DNA of 64,000 nt from Marinilactibacillus sp042660675. Its GTDB lineage: Bacteria > Bacillota > Bacilli > Lactobacillales > Carnobacteriaceae_A. Positions 32,792 through 42,028 of this stretch are shown in pieces (within the stretch, counting starts at the first letter, position 1; every line of letters starts with the position of its first letter). The translations under genes were made by a program, and so were the position numbers. A model generated the notes under the pieces. That model did not search any database, was not told the origin of the DNA, and worked only from the letters and a program-made list of their open reading frames with translations. The DNA is taken from assembly GCF_042660675.1 (NCBI RefSeq), contig NZ_JBHSUL010000023.1, positions 1 to 64,000 of the forward strand. The letters run 5' to 3'.

Positions 32792-33931
32792 TTACTCGAT
32801 ACTGTGACTTTTATTCTCTAAGCTGTTAATCGCGTAAACGATTATCAAAAATAGCATACTCCAAACCAGTAAAATGCTTCCACCATAAACTAACGTCAGA
32901 TGTTCTTGGTTCGCTAGATATGCGGTATCGCCAGATAGTATCGCAAAAGGATTATAATAAGGTATAGGTGTCCAACGAAGCCCATCGATCCAGTTCTGCG
33001 CGACTAAAGGTATTGCGAAACATACAGCCCCTCCAAGTAACGTTGCGTATACATTTTTAAGGAGAATATTCAAGAACGCTGAGAAAGAAACGACATGAAT
33101 CGTCAAAATTACTAAATAGCTAAAATAAATCAACGTATATTGAGCGATTGAGATAGCTTGGTAAAATCCTTGATTATAAATGATCATTGGATAAGTAAAA
33201 TCCCCACTCCCTTTTATTGCCCAAATAGTCAGTACTACAAGTCCAGTTATTGTGAAAATACTGAAAAAACTGGCAACCGTATAGATCAGAATCTTGCTGA
33301 TTACTTTTTGTCTATGGGTTACGGGATAGCCTTTGACCATCGTTTCATGTTCTAGGTCGTTCGTAAGTAAACTACCACTATATAAAAGTAGGAATAGAAA
33401 CGCGGCTACTCCAAATGTACTGAAATAAAGCATCATAAAGCCAGCTGCGTTATCTCGTTCATACATAATAGGGATATCGTTATCTCTAATATAAACAAAT
33501 CGTGCTAAATCTTTTCTTGCAGTATGTATTGAAGGAATCACGCTTCTGAGCGGTGTGTCTAAGTCATTGAATTCATCATAGTCATAGAGATCAATTTGGA
33601 GTTGCGCGAGTTCAATTGAAGAATCAAGATACCAATCCCTATCTTCAAAGCGAATACCGTTATCTTGCTGGGAAAGTAATTGCTGCTGCTGATAAATATT
33701 ATCATATAAAGCAGAAGTCTCTTCGTTTTCACTATTAGTGGCAGCAATACTAGAAATAGCTACCCTACTAGCATTCATCTGTTCTGCTTGCTCTTGCTCT
33801 ATATTTCCAGACCCTTGTATCGCAATCAAAAAATAGACATACAGTAAAAAAATAACGAATATCACAAACATCAGTTTATTTTTTGTTTCTTTAAGAAATC
33901 GTTTCGTTTCAAATAATAAATAAGCTTTCAT
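32792..33931 (-). CDS. ABC-2 type permease (first)
   Basis: 379 residues: N-terminal membrane segment (about 20-40), an extracellular region of roughly 130 residues, then five to six membrane segments with a characteristic LLTNDLEHETMVKGYPVTHRQKVISKIL before the third. The start is the ATG preceded by AGAGGAG; nine upstream codons in the frame are not supported. First gene of the four-gene ABC/lipoprotein operon. No regulator gene is adjacent, so control is unknown. Confidence 0.82.
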   Translation of the reverse strand: MKAYLLFETKRFLKETKNKLMFVIFVIFLLYVYFLIAIQGSGNIEQEQAEQMNASRVAISSIAATNSENEETSALYDNIYQQQQLLSQQDNGIRFEDRDWYLDSSIELAQLQIDLYDYDEFNDLDTPLRSVIPSIHTARKDLARFVYIRDNDIPIMYERDNAAGFMMLYFSTFGVAAFLFLLLYSGSLLTNDLEHETMVKGYPVTHRQKVISKILIYTVASFFSIFTITGLVVLTIWAIKGSGDFTYPMIIYNQGFYQAISIAQYTLIYFSYLVILTIHVVSFSAFLNILLKNVYATLLGGAVCFAIPLVAQNWIDGLRWTPIPYYNPFAILSGDTAYLANQEHLTLVYGGSILLVWSMLFLIIVYAINSLENKSHSIE

Positions 33932-34044
33932 AGCTTCTCCTCTTTGGAAACTGTTCATTATGGATATCTTTAATTATGAAAATGATATCAGAGTTAGAGA
34001 ATAATGTAAATATTTTAATCAAAACAATTAAATGAATAGAACAC

Positions 34045-34077
34045 AAAAAAATCGCCTCTCCGTTTAAGAGAGACGAT
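34045..34077 (-). terminator. Terminator after fruA
   Basis: Minus strand hairpin TCGTCTCTC / GAGAGGCGA with a 7-base loop followed by seven T residues. It closes the fruRKA operon. Confidence 0.92.
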
Positions 34078-34093
34078 TCGTTATAATTTTAAA

Positions 34094-35995
34094 CTATGCT
34101 AATTCTTTTGCTGAAATTTCTTTGTTTGTATCTTCAACTTTTGGTTTCCAAAGTCCTAAGATCACTGCGGTAATCGCCGTACCGATTAATAGTGCAAGGA
34201 AGAACATAAAAGGATTATCTCCTAACGATAATGCCACAAGTGCTCCACCGTGTGGTGCCGGTACAGTTGTACTCCATAATTGACTTAACCCTCCACCAAC
34301 GGCTGCACCTACTACAGATGATCCAATAACACGAAGTGGATCAGAGGCTGCAAATGGGATCGCACCTTCAGTGATAAACGTAAGACCTAAGAAAAAGTTA
34401 GATATTCCAGAACTTCTTTCAAGTTCAGTAAATTTATTTTTGAAAATGACTGTTGCAAAAGCAATTGCTAATGGCGGAATCATTCCACCAACCATAACGG
34501 CTGCCATCAAGCTACCGTCACCGGTATCTGTAAAGATACCAATTGAGAATGCATAGGCTGCTTTATTAAATGGTCCACCCATATCAATGGCCATCATACC
34601 ACCTAAAACTGCTCCAAGTATTACTGCATTACCTGTTCCCAAGTTTTCTAAGAAACTGATCATTGCTGTATTGATTGTTGTAAAGATTGGCATAATCAAT
34701 AACATAACGATTCCGGCAACCAATAGACCTAATACTGGATATAAAAGAATGGTTTTTAAACCAGCGAATGCTTGCGGTACACCGCGTAACATTTTCTTAA
34801 CGAAGTTCATTAGGTACCCAGCTAAGAAACCACCGATTAATCCGCCTAAGAATCCTGCATTTCCTTGTACAGCCATATAACCAGCAGCCATACCTGGAAG
34901 TAATCCAGGACGATCTGCAATACTATAGGCAATGTAACCTGCTAAAATCGGGATAAGGAACTGGAATGCTGAACTACCGATCGTATTCAACGAAGCCACA
35001 ACAATATTGTCACTACCCAAGTAAGGCTCTAATGCGAATGAAAGGGCCATAATAATCCCGCCACCAACAACAAATGGTAGCATGTGAGAAATACCGTTCA
35101 TCAAATCTTTATACAAAGTATTCCAAACGCTTCCGCCTTCTTCATCTTCGTATTTCTCGCTAGAACCTTCACCGTCAACATTTAATACAGGCGCTTGCTG
35201 GTTCATCGCTTTTGTAATCAATTCTTCTGATTTGTTAATTCCTTCAGCAACTGGACGTTGTAAAACGTGTTTACCGTTAAAACGAGCCAACTCAACTTTT
35301 TTACTTGCAGCAATGATAACGCCATCTGCACGACGAATCTCGTCTTCAGTTAATACATTTTTTGCACCATCTGATCCGTTTGTTTCAACACGGATCGTTA
35401 CACCCATTTCGTTTGCTTTACGTTTCAAAGCATCTTCTGCCATATATGTGTGTGCAATACCTGTTGGACAAGCGGTCACGGCTACGACGAATTTCTCTTT
35501 TCCTGAAACATTTTTTGTGTCCGGTTTGACTTCATTCGTTTCTTGTTCTGAATCCGCAAAGACTGCTTGTACATCTTCAGGCGTTTCTGCCTGACGTAAG
35601 TGCTCCAAGACTTCAGGGTTTACCAATTTACGAGAAAGAGAAGCGAGTACTTGTAAATGTAAGTCATTTCCGCCTTCTGGTGCAGCGATCATGAACAAGA
35701 AATGTGAGGGTTGTCCATCTAACGCTTCGTAATCTACACCCTGAGTTGATTTAGCGAATAATACGGCAGGATTTTTAACTGCAGCGTTTTTGGAATGCGG
35801 CATAGCGATTCCATCACCTAGACCTGTTGAAGTCTGCGCTTCACGTTTCATAATACCTTCTTTATAAGTTGCAACATCAGAGATGACATCTTTTTCTGCT
35901 AAACGCGCAATCATTTCATCGATCGCAGCTTCTTTTTCAGTTGCTTGAAGATCGAGTATCATCAAATCTTTTCTTAATAAGTCATTGATTTGCAT
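34094..35995 (-). CDS. fruA: PTS fructose transporter subunit EIIABC
   Basis: Membrane permease that imports fructose and phosphorylates it to fructose 1-phosphate. 633 residues: EIIA domain 1-150 with phospho-His67 (AMPHSKN), EIIB domain about 165-265 with phospho-Cys176 (VTACPTGIAHTYMAE), and EIIC membrane domain from about 290 to the end with many hydrophobic segments. The domain order A-B-C is the usual Gram-positive FruA. The ATG follows the fruK stop directly (TAAATG). Third gene of fruR-fruK-fruA. Confidence 0.96.
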   Translation of the reverse strand: MQINDLLRKDLMILDLQATEKEAAIDEMIARLAEKDVISDVATYKEGIMKREAQTSTGLGDGIAMPHSKNAAVKNPAVLFAKSTQGVDYEALDGQPSHFLFMIAAPEGGNDLHLQVLASLSRKLVNPEVLEHLRQAETPEDVQAVFADSEQETNEVKPDTKNVSGKEKFVVAVTACPTGIAHTYMAEDALKRKANEMGVTIRVETNGSDGAKNVLTEDEIRRADGVIIAASKKVELARFNGKHVLQRPVAEGINKSEELITKAMNQQAPVLNVDGEGSSEKYEDEEGGSVWNTLYKDLMNGISHMLPFVVGGGIIMALSFALEPYLGSDNIVVASLNTIGSSAFQFLIPILAGYIAYSIADRPGLLPGMAAGYMAVQGNAGFLGGLIGGFLAGYLMNFVKKMLRGVPQAFAGLKTILLYPVLGLLVAGIVMLLIMPIFTTINTAMISFLENLGTGNAVILGAVLGGMMAIDMGGPFNKAAYAFSIGIFTDTGDGSLMAAVMVGGMIPPLAIAFATVIFKNKFTELERSSGISNFFLGLTFITEGAIPFAASDPLRVIGSSVVGAAVGGGLSQLWSTTVPAPHGGALVALSLGDNPFMFFLALLIGTAITAVILGLWKPKVEDTNKEISAKELA

Positions 35996-36919
35996 TTATT
36001 TTTCCTCCAGTTCCTTGATTTCAATTTGTGGGAGTAACCCTTCGATTTTGTCTATCGTTGCCAAGTCTTCTTCAAAAGCTGTTGCACTACCGCAGGCAAT
36101 ACCATATTTGAAAGCTGTTAAAACATCGTTTGTTTTTGCAAACATCCCTGTGAAACCCGCTACCATTGAATCACCAGATCCAACAGAATTTTTCAGTTCA
36201 CCTTTTGGTGCTTTACCATGATAGACACCTTTTTCAGTGAATAACATTGCACCTTTTGCCGCCATAGAAATGATGACGTTTTGTGCGCCTTCTTCTACTA
36301 GCTTTTTGCCGTAGACAATCATATCAGCTTCAGTTTCAATCGATACACCATATAACTCTTCAAGCTCATGATTATTCGGTTTGATCATAAGCGGTTTTGA
36401 AGCGAGAGAATCTTGAAGTTCTTTTCCTGTTGTATCTACGACGAATTGCGTACCAGATTGTACCAGTTTTTCTATGATTTCCTGATAATAACTCTCTGAA
36501 AGACCTGCTGGTTTACTACCGGATAAAACTACGACGTCATCTTTTGTCAATCCAGACAATTGATCGATCAATTCTTCTGCTTTTATACTTGAAATTTGTG
36601 GTCCAGGACCGTTGATTTCTGTTTCATTGCTGCTTTTAACTTTCACATTGATTCGTGTATCTTCATCTACTTGAACAAAATCTGTCTGGATCATTTCTTT
36701 TTCCAGAGCATCTTCGATAAATTTCCCAGTGAATCCGCCGATAAATCCTAAGGCTTTATTGTCTATAGATAACTGCGATAAAATTCTGGAAACATTGATA
36801 CCTTTTCCACCAGGGAATTTACGGTCTTTTTGAATACGATTTACAGCACCAGGCTGAACCTCTCCGTTCATATAGACAACATAATCAATGGATGGATTTA
36901 ATGTAACTGTATAAATCAC
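35996..36919 (-). CDS. fruK: 1-phosphofructokinase
   Basis: PfkB-family kinase converting fructose 1-phosphate to fructose 1,6-bisphosphate. 307 residues. The N-terminal GGKGINVSRILSQL and the C-terminal catalytic signature VGSGDSMVAGF (catalytic Asp) are intact. The start is GTG, overlapping the fruR stop (GTGA), with AGAGGAG upstream; translation is coupled to fruR. Its product enters glycolysis, completing the pathway begun by FruA. Confidence 0.95.
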   Translation of the reverse strand: MIYTVTLNPSIDYVVYMNGEVQPGAVNRIQKDRKFPGGKGINVSRILSQLSIDNKALGFIGGFTGKFIEDALEKEMIQTDFVQVDEDTRINVKVKSSNETEINGPGPQISSIKAEELIDQLSGLTKDDVVVLSGSKPAGLSESYYQEIIEKLVQSGTQFVVDTTGKELQDSLASKPLMIKPNNHELEELYGVSIETEADMIVYGKKLVEEGAQNVIISMAAKGAMLFTEKGVYHGKAPKGELKNSVGSGDSMVAGFTGMFAKTNDVLTAFKYGIACGSATAFEEDLATIDKIEGLLPQIEIKELEEK

Positions 36920-37668
36920 TTGGTATTCTCCTCTACTACTCGCGTCATTTTCACGAGTTCCCTATTTTCCTCTGACAATTGAGTTGTAATAATCGTACAA
37001 TCTTCAATGTCACTTACTTTAACGAAACTGACCTTATTGAACTTAGATTCATCGACCAAAACATACGCTTCGTCCGTCTGAGAGATGGCAACCTTCTTCA
37101 TAGAAGCTTCTTCCAAATCTGGAGTCGTATAACCGACTTCCTTGTCAATGGAATTCATACCTAGAAATGCTCTACTAAAACGATAATTTTTCATTTGTTC
37201 TTGAGCAAGCGTTCCAATAATTGCTTTCGTATTCTGCTTGATTCTACCACCGAGCAAAATCGTCTCGATTTTGAGATCAGTCAGTAATGAAGCATGTGGC
37301 ACACCGTTTGTGACGACGGTTATTTCTTTATTTTTGAGAAATGGAATCATTTCATGAGTCGTTGTTCCAGCATCAAGATATATCACTTCATTATCTTGTA
37401 CAATATCAGCTGCTTTTTTCGCGATCAGTTGCTTGCCGTGAACGTTTTTGACTGTTTTTTCTTCCATTGTATCTTCTGTAGAAATAGCAACCCTTCTTTT
37501 GGCGCCTCCATGAATACGGATCAACTTCCCTACCGACTCAAGTTGACTTAAGTCTCTTCTGATAGTGGATTCTGAATGATTTAGACTATCCACTAATTCT
37601 TGAACGGTTACGGTGTTTTTCTGATTGATCTGTCTAATAATATAAGCGTGTCGTTCATCTGTAAGCAC
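36916..37668 (-). CDS. fruR: DeoR-family repressor of fructose operon
   Basis: 250 residues. The DeoR helix-turn-helix is at about 1-60 (TVQELVDSLNHSESTIRRDLSQLESVGKL), followed by the sugar-phosphate sensing domain with YLDAGTTTHEMIPFL and the LDAGTT motif. Fructose 1-phosphate is the likely inducer by family analogy. The start is GTG with GAGAGGTGAAG upstream. First gene of the operon, so the repressor controls its own synthesis. Confidence 0.93.
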   Translation of the reverse strand: MLTDERHAYIIRQINQKNTVTVQELVDSLNHSESTIRRDLSQLESVGKLIRIHGGAKRRVAISTEDTMEEKTVKNVHGKQLIAKKAADIVQDNEVIYLDAGTTTHEMIPFLKNKEITVVTNGVPHASLLTDLKIETILLGGRIKQNTKAIIGTLAQEQMKNYRFSRAFLGMNSIDKEVGYTTPDLEEASMKKVAISQTDEAYVLVDESKFNKVSFVKVSDIEDCTIITTQLSEENRELVKMTRVVEENTK

Positions 37669-37689
37669 TTACTTCACCTCTCACTTTAT

Positions 37690-37718
37690 AATATACCACC
37701 TCATACGATCAAAATCAA
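37690..37718 (-). promoter_or_regulatory. fruRKA promoter
   Basis: Minus strand TTGATT (37713-37718), 17-base spacer ending in TGG, then TATATT (37690-37695). No site matching a CcpA cre element was found near it. Confidence 0.75.
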
Positions 37719-37817
37719 TCATAAATAAGCTTTTTCAGTCATTTCTAACAATTGTCACGTCTTGTTCAATTCTTCTAATTACTTACTTATTTTTTGTGTA
37801 GAAAACTCCCGATTCTA

Positions 37818-37845
37818 TTGCATTTATTTTGGTTAAAGCTATAAT
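37818..37845 (+). promoter_or_regulatory. Promoter of the first MATE gene
   Basis: TTGCAT (37818-37823), 16-base spacer, TATAAT (37840-37845); the gene starts about 85 bases downstream. Confidence 0.68.
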
Positions 37846-37930
37846 AACTTGGTACCATCTATTATTCTTGCCTATAACGGAATTGGACTTATAAAAAAAG
37901 AAAAAATGATTATTTTGAAGGAGTGTATAA

Positions 37931-39328
37931 ATGAAGAAAGACATGACACAAGGGAGCCCAATGAAATTAATATTGAGCTTCGCGGTGCCTTTGTTGATCG
38001 GTAACTTGTTTCAGCAATTTTATAATATGGCGGATTCTTATATCGTCAGTCAAACAGTTGGTGTTGAAGCCTTTTCTGCTATCGGATCAACGACTAGTTT
38101 ACAGTTTTTAATTATTGGTTTGGCAATCGGATTAACCGCCGGATTGTCCGTCATTACCGCTCAACGATTTGGTAAAAAAGACGAGGCAGCACTCAGAAAA
38201 AATCTTGCTGCCAGTGTCGTCATTAGTGGTGTGATTGCTATTATACTGACTGGACTTACAACAACTTTTTCCAGACAGATTCTTACACTTATGCAGACAC
38301 CTGCTGAAACGTATGAATATGCCTATGACTACTTAAATGTTATTTTCTGGGGTATCGGTGGAACGATTCTCTTCAACTTGCTAGCAAACTTATTGCGTGC
38401 TCTTGGAGATAGCAAAACACCTCTATATTTCTTGATCTTAACTTCAATGTTGAATATTGGTCTGGACTACTTATTTATCCTTACTTTTGATATGGGGATT
38501 AGAGGAGCGTCCGTCGCAACGGTCATCTCGCAAGTTGTTTCAAGTATTTTATGTTTGATCTTTATATGGAAGAAAGTGCCCCTTCTTAGAATTCATAAAG
38601 AAGACTGGACGTTCCACTGGGCTGAGTACAAAGAACACTTGCGTATTGGACTTCCTTACGGGTTTCAGTATTCGATTATCGCCATTGGTGCAGTAGCTAT
38701 TACGGTTACATTGAACAAACTAGGAGCAGATGCTGTGGCAGCTTTTACAGCTGCTCAAAAAGTTGATACGGTCGCTATGCTTCCGTTGCAATCATTTGGT
38801 GTAACCATGTCCACTTTCGCGGCTCAAAACTATGGTGCGCGTAAATTTAATCGAATTTGGCATGGCGTAAATCAAGCCATCAAATTGAGCATCACTTATA
38901 GTGTTGCAATTGGTATTATTCTCCTCTTATGGGGAAGACAAGTTGCATTGCTCTTTATCGGCTCAAATGCTTCACCTGAAGTGATTGCTATGATTCAACA
39001 ATTCTTCCTGACAAATGCTACACTTTATGCTGTTTTATCCTTACTATTTATTTATCGTCATACGCTACAAGGTCTAGGTAACAGCTTTGCACCTACTGTA
39101 GCAGGTATCGGCGAACTGGTTGGGCGAGCACTTGCTGCAACCTTGTTATCTATTCCATTCGGATTTTTAGGTGCTGCACTTTCCAATCCACTTGCATGGA
39201 TCGCTGCACTAGTCCCGTTAACTATTGCTTATTATTCGACTAGAAGAAGTTTATCAGGTCGCGTTTCACTTTCTACAGATGATATAGAAGAAATTGTTCC
39301 TGAATTCGAACCACAAAAAGCTAAATAA
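37931..39328 (+). CDS. MATE-family multidrug exporter (copy 1)
   Basis: 465 residues and twelve predicted membrane segments in two six-helix halves. Typical MATE features are GSPMKLILSFAVPLLIGNLFQQFYNMADSYIV at the start and GLTAGLSVITAQRFGKKD in helix 2/3. MATE proteins export cationic or other small molecules in exchange for sodium or protons. AAGGAG precedes the ATG. The gene is followed by a strong terminator and then by a close paralogue in the same direction. Substrate unknown. Confidence 0.92.
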   Translation: MKKDMTQGSPMKLILSFAVPLLIGNLFQQFYNMADSYIVSQTVGVEAFSAIGSTTSLQFLIIGLAIGLTAGLSVITAQRFGKKDEAALRKNLAASVVISGVIAIILTGLTTTFSRQILTLMQTPAETYEYAYDYLNVIFWGIGGTILFNLLANLLRALGDSKTPLYFLILTSMLNIGLDYLFILTFDMGIRGASVATVISQVVSSILCLIFIWKKVPLLRIHKEDWTFHWAEYKEHLRIGLPYGFQYSIIAIGAVAITVTLNKLGADAVAAFTAAQKVDTVAMLPLQSFGVTMSTFAAQNYGARKFNRIWHGVNQAIKLSITYSVAIGIILLLWGRQVALLFIGSNASPEVIAMIQQFFLTNATLYAVLSLLFIYRHTLQGLGNSFAPTVAGIGELVGRALAATLLSIPFGFLGAALSNPLAWIAALVPLTIAYYSTRRSLSGRVSLSTDDIEEIVPEFEPQKAK

Positions 39329-39346
39329 ATAGTGAATCATTCATTG

Positions 39347-39382
39347 AAACGTCCCTTTCTGAAATTTGAAAGGGACGTTTTT
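39347..39382 (+). terminator. Terminator after first MATE gene
   Basis: Perfect 13-bp arms AAACGTCCCTTTC / GAAAGGGACGTTT with an 8-base loop and a T run. Confidence 0.93.
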
Positions 39383-39586
39383 AGCATCTTTAATTTGAAT
39401 GACACTGAAATTATGATTGTGAAATCTCAATAAAACATCATATTTTATAGCTGTTCACTTTTCTGTCTCATTTTCAGAAAACATATATAGTATCAACGTT
39501 TGCTGTTGTGAAAACAATGAAAACGTATAACAAAAATTCACCGTTTGGTTGTTCAAAATTCTTTCACAAAGAATTATTTTAGTGGG

Positions 39587-39614
39587 TTGTTTTATAAAAT
39601 AAAATCCCTATACT
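39587..39614 (+). promoter_or_regulatory. Promoter of the second MATE gene
   Basis: TTGTTT (39587-39592), 16-base spacer, TATACT (39609-39614). It implies a long structured leader before the TTG start at 39771. Confidence 0.62.
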
Positions 39615-39630
39615 TGGCAAAAGTGATATC

Positions 39631-39660
39631 AATTCAAACGATGCGATATACGCTTGAATT
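39631..39660 (+). repeat. Hairpin in the second MATE leader
   Basis: AATTCAA and TTGAATT bracket an inner GCG-ATATA-CGC stem-loop, giving a two-part hairpin shortly after the predicted transcription start. Role unknown. Confidence 0.5.
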
Positions 39661-39770
39661 TAATGTTGGCCTTATTTATTAAGTAAGTGAACTTATTCTT
39701 GAGTTAACTTAGATTCACTCTATTACATTATTGCTTATAAACGACTCACGAATAACTGGAGGTTATTATA

Positions 39771-41144
39771 TTGTACAAAGATATGACAAAAGGCAACCCA
39801 CTTAAATTGATCGTAATGTTTTCCATCCCACTGATTCTTGGAAACTTATTCCAACAAATGTATCAAATGGCTGATACGTTTATCGTTAGTAAAACGATTG
39901 GCGTTGAAGCTTTCGCTGCAGTAGGCGCTACCGGAAGTATCAACGGCTTGATACTTGGATTAGCTATTGGTCTAACTGCTGGACTATCTGTTATCACGGC
40001 CCAACGTTTTGGCCAAAAAGATGAAGCGAAAATCAGACAGAATTTAGCAGCAAGTGTTATTATTTCAGGAACAATGAGTATCGTTTTGACTGTTTTAGCT
40101 GTGATCTTCACACGTCAGATTCTGGAATTTATGAACACACCAGCCGAATTGATTGAACATTCTAACAGTTATTTATCTGTATTATTTTCAGGGATCGGCG
40201 CTGCTGTACTTTTCAATCTAATTTCTAACGTTTTACGCTCTATCGGAAATAGTCGCGCACCTTTATTCTTTTTGATTATCACATCAATTTTAAACATTGG
40301 TCTGGATTTACTTTTTATTCTCGTGTTCAATATGGGTGTTGCAGGTGCTGGTTTAGCAACTGTGATCTCTCAATTCGTTGCAAGTATTGTTGGCTTAGTT
40401 TACATTAAACGTTATGTTCCAATTCTTAGAATTCATAAAGAAGATTGGGCAGCTGGTTTCAGACAAATCAAGGAACATGCTACAATCGCTTTTCCAATGG
40501 GCTTCCAAAGTTCCATTATCGCAATCGGATCTATTGCGATTCAAATGACACTAAATAGCCTTGGCCCGACTGCTGTAGCGGCAACAACTGCTGCTCAGAA
40601 AATTGATGGGATCGCAACCCTTCCATTAGTATCTTTTGGTATCACTATGGCGACTTTTTCTGCTCAAAATTATGGTGCGGGTAAAGTAGATCGCGTCTGG
40701 CAAGGGGTTCGTACAACAATGAAGGTTGTATTAACTTATAGTGCTGTTGTAGGACTCTTGCTTGTATTATTCGGCCGTAGCTTAACAACTCTGTTTGTTG
40801 GCTCTGAAAGCACTGAAATATTAGAATTATCTCAACTATATTTTGTAACTAATGCTTCTTTCTACTTCCTATTAGCGATGCTATTTATTTATCGTTACAC
40901 TCTACAAGGTTTGGGCAGAAGTACAGCTCCTACTTTGGCAGGTATCATGGAATTATTCTCAAGAGTTGGTGCTGCGCTTCTTCTTTCAAATACATTAGGA
41001 TTTGCAGGCGTTACATTGTCTAATCCATTAGCTTGGTTAGCTGCTCTAGTTCCATTGACTTTTTCTTATTACAGTTTGAAACGTCAACTGGATGGTGTAG
41101 AACGTCCCAAATTACTTCCTAAACTTGCAGGATTGATTCGTTAA
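39771..41144 (+). CDS. MATE-family multidrug exporter (copy 2)
   Basis: 457 residues, twelve predicted membrane segments, closely related to copy 1 (shared KGNPLKLIVMFSIPLILGNLFQQMYQMADTFIV pattern and GLTAGLSVITAQRFGQKDEAK). The pair probably arose by tandem duplication, followed by divergence in sequence and in control. The start is TTG, eight bases or so after GGAGG. The terminator for this gene lies downstream inside the coding region of the convergent hydrolase gene, with which it overlaps by 33 bases. Confidence 0.92.
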   Translation: MYKDMTKGNPLKLIVMFSIPLILGNLFQQMYQMADTFIVSKTIGVEAFAAVGATGSINGLILGLAIGLTAGLSVITAQRFGQKDEAKIRQNLAASVIISGTMSIVLTVLAVIFTRQILEFMNTPAELIEHSNSYLSVLFSGIGAAVLFNLISNVLRSIGNSRAPLFFLIITSILNIGLDLLFILVFNMGVAGAGLATVISQFVASIVGLVYIKRYVPILRIHKEDWAAGFRQIKEHATIAFPMGFQSSIIAIGSIAIQMTLNSLGPTAVAATTAAQKIDGIATLPLVSFGITMATFSAQNYGAGKVDRVWQGVRTTMKVVLTYSAVVGLLLVLFGRSLTTLFVGSESTEILELSQLYFVTNASFYFLLAMLFIYRYTLQGLGRSTAPTLAGIMELFSRVGAALLLSNTLGFAGVTLSNPLAWLAALVPLTFSYYSLKRQLDGVERPKLLPKLAGLIR

Positions 41145-42005
41145 ATCTCTATACCAAAAAGTCCACTGCTTATATTTTTTAAGCAGTGGACTTTTTTGTT
41201 TTTCAAATTGTTCGATCCAATCTTTTACGATCTGGACAAATTGATCATGATCTTCCATATGAGCGCCGTGGCCAACAGCTTTCATGATACGAGATGTTCC
41301 GTTTTCAACGAGATTGGCACATATCTCTGCATGTTTCGGTGGCCAGTACGGACTGTATTCTGCTCCAATGAACAAAACTGGTTTGGTAATAGATTGGAGG
41401 CTTTCTCTCCAGTCTGCCTCCGCATGATCCGTGAACAAGGGTAATTTGTCTTGTATAGAGACGACCGACTTCTTATTGCGAATCATCGTGTTAAAGAGCA
41501 GCCAAAGAATCTTAGGTTTAGGTATTTTGTGCAAGGGAGATGCAGGTTTCTCAAAGAAAGCAGGAATTGAGTCTTTCGTCAGTTCTGGCATCCCTGCATC
41601 CCAAGTTGAATCATTAAGCATTTTCGGCGTTTGGTCGACAAAAATAGCCGAAGTAATATTCTGATCTTTGAATTGCGATAAATAACTCATGATAGTGGAC
41701 GATCCCATGGAATGTCCGATTAAAATAGGCTTTTCTACTCCTATAAATTCCAGAAATTCATTCAAGTCTTTTCCTTGCCTTAACAGATTCATTTCTCTAA
41801 AAGGTGCTTTAGTTTCTCCTTCAAATCTTCTTTCTAGACCAATGACTCGGTAACGTGTTTTCAGTTCTTTTGTTACGTATTTAAATGTTTGTACAGTTGT
41901 TTGCCCACCAGCTAAAAGTATCAGCGGAATTCCTTCACCAACATCAAAGTATTGAAGCAATGCTCCATCAGATGTAGGAAAGGGTTTGAACCTTTCTAAC
42001 TCCAT
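41112..42005 (-). CDS. Alpha/beta-hydrolase
   Basis: 297 residues with an alpha/beta-hydrolase fold: oxyanion region PLILLAGGQTT, nucleophile elbow GHSMGS (Ser near residue 97), an acidic residue near the VLFIGAEYSPYW segment and a late His in VGHGAHMEDHDQF. The reaction and substrate are unknown. AGGAGG precedes the ATG. The last 30 or so residues after the natural family end (DWIEQFEKQK) are encoded by the MATE terminator hairpin and by the antisense of the MATE 3' end, so the C terminus looks extended by loss of an earlier stop. Confidence 0.85.
   Translation of the reverse strand: MELERFKPFPTSDGALLQYFDVGEGIPLILLAGGQTTVQTFKYVTKELKTRYRVIGLERRFEGETKAPFREMNLLRQGKDLNEFLEFIGVEKPILIGHSMGSSTIMSYLSQFKDQNITSAIFVDQTPKMLNDSTWDAGMPELTKDSIPAFFEKPASPLHKIPKPKILWLLFNTMIRNKKSVVSIQDKLPLFTDHAEADWRESLQSITKPVLFIGAEYSPYWPPKHAEICANLVENGTSRIMKAVGHGAHMEDHDQFVQIVKDWIEQFEKQKSPLLKKYKQWTFWYRDLTNQSCKFRK
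41158..41197 (+). terminator. Terminator of second MATE gene inside hydrolase gene
   Basis: Perfect arms AAAAGTCCACTGCTTA / TAAGCAGTGGACTTTT around a short T-rich loop, followed by more T on the plus strand. It lies inside the coding sequence of the facing hydrolase gene. Confidence 0.9.
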
Positions 42006-42028
42006 GTATTTAACCTCCTAACTATTTC

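Larger units (their letters stand above)
39383..39770 (+). other. Leader and intergenic region before second MATE gene
   Basis: No gene seen. After the first terminator and an AT-rich stretch comes a promoter at 39587-39614, then an untranslated leader of about 150 bases. The leader holds an inverted repeat AATTCAA / TTGAATT (39631-39660) with an inner GCG/CGC pair, and a second possible stem AGTGAA / TTCACT. No known riboswitch class is recognised. Confidence 0.55.

Noticed and set aside
39515..39532. CcpA cre-like sequence ATGAAAACGTATAAC
   Set aside because: The conserved C near the 3' end is out of register and no catabolic gene follows.
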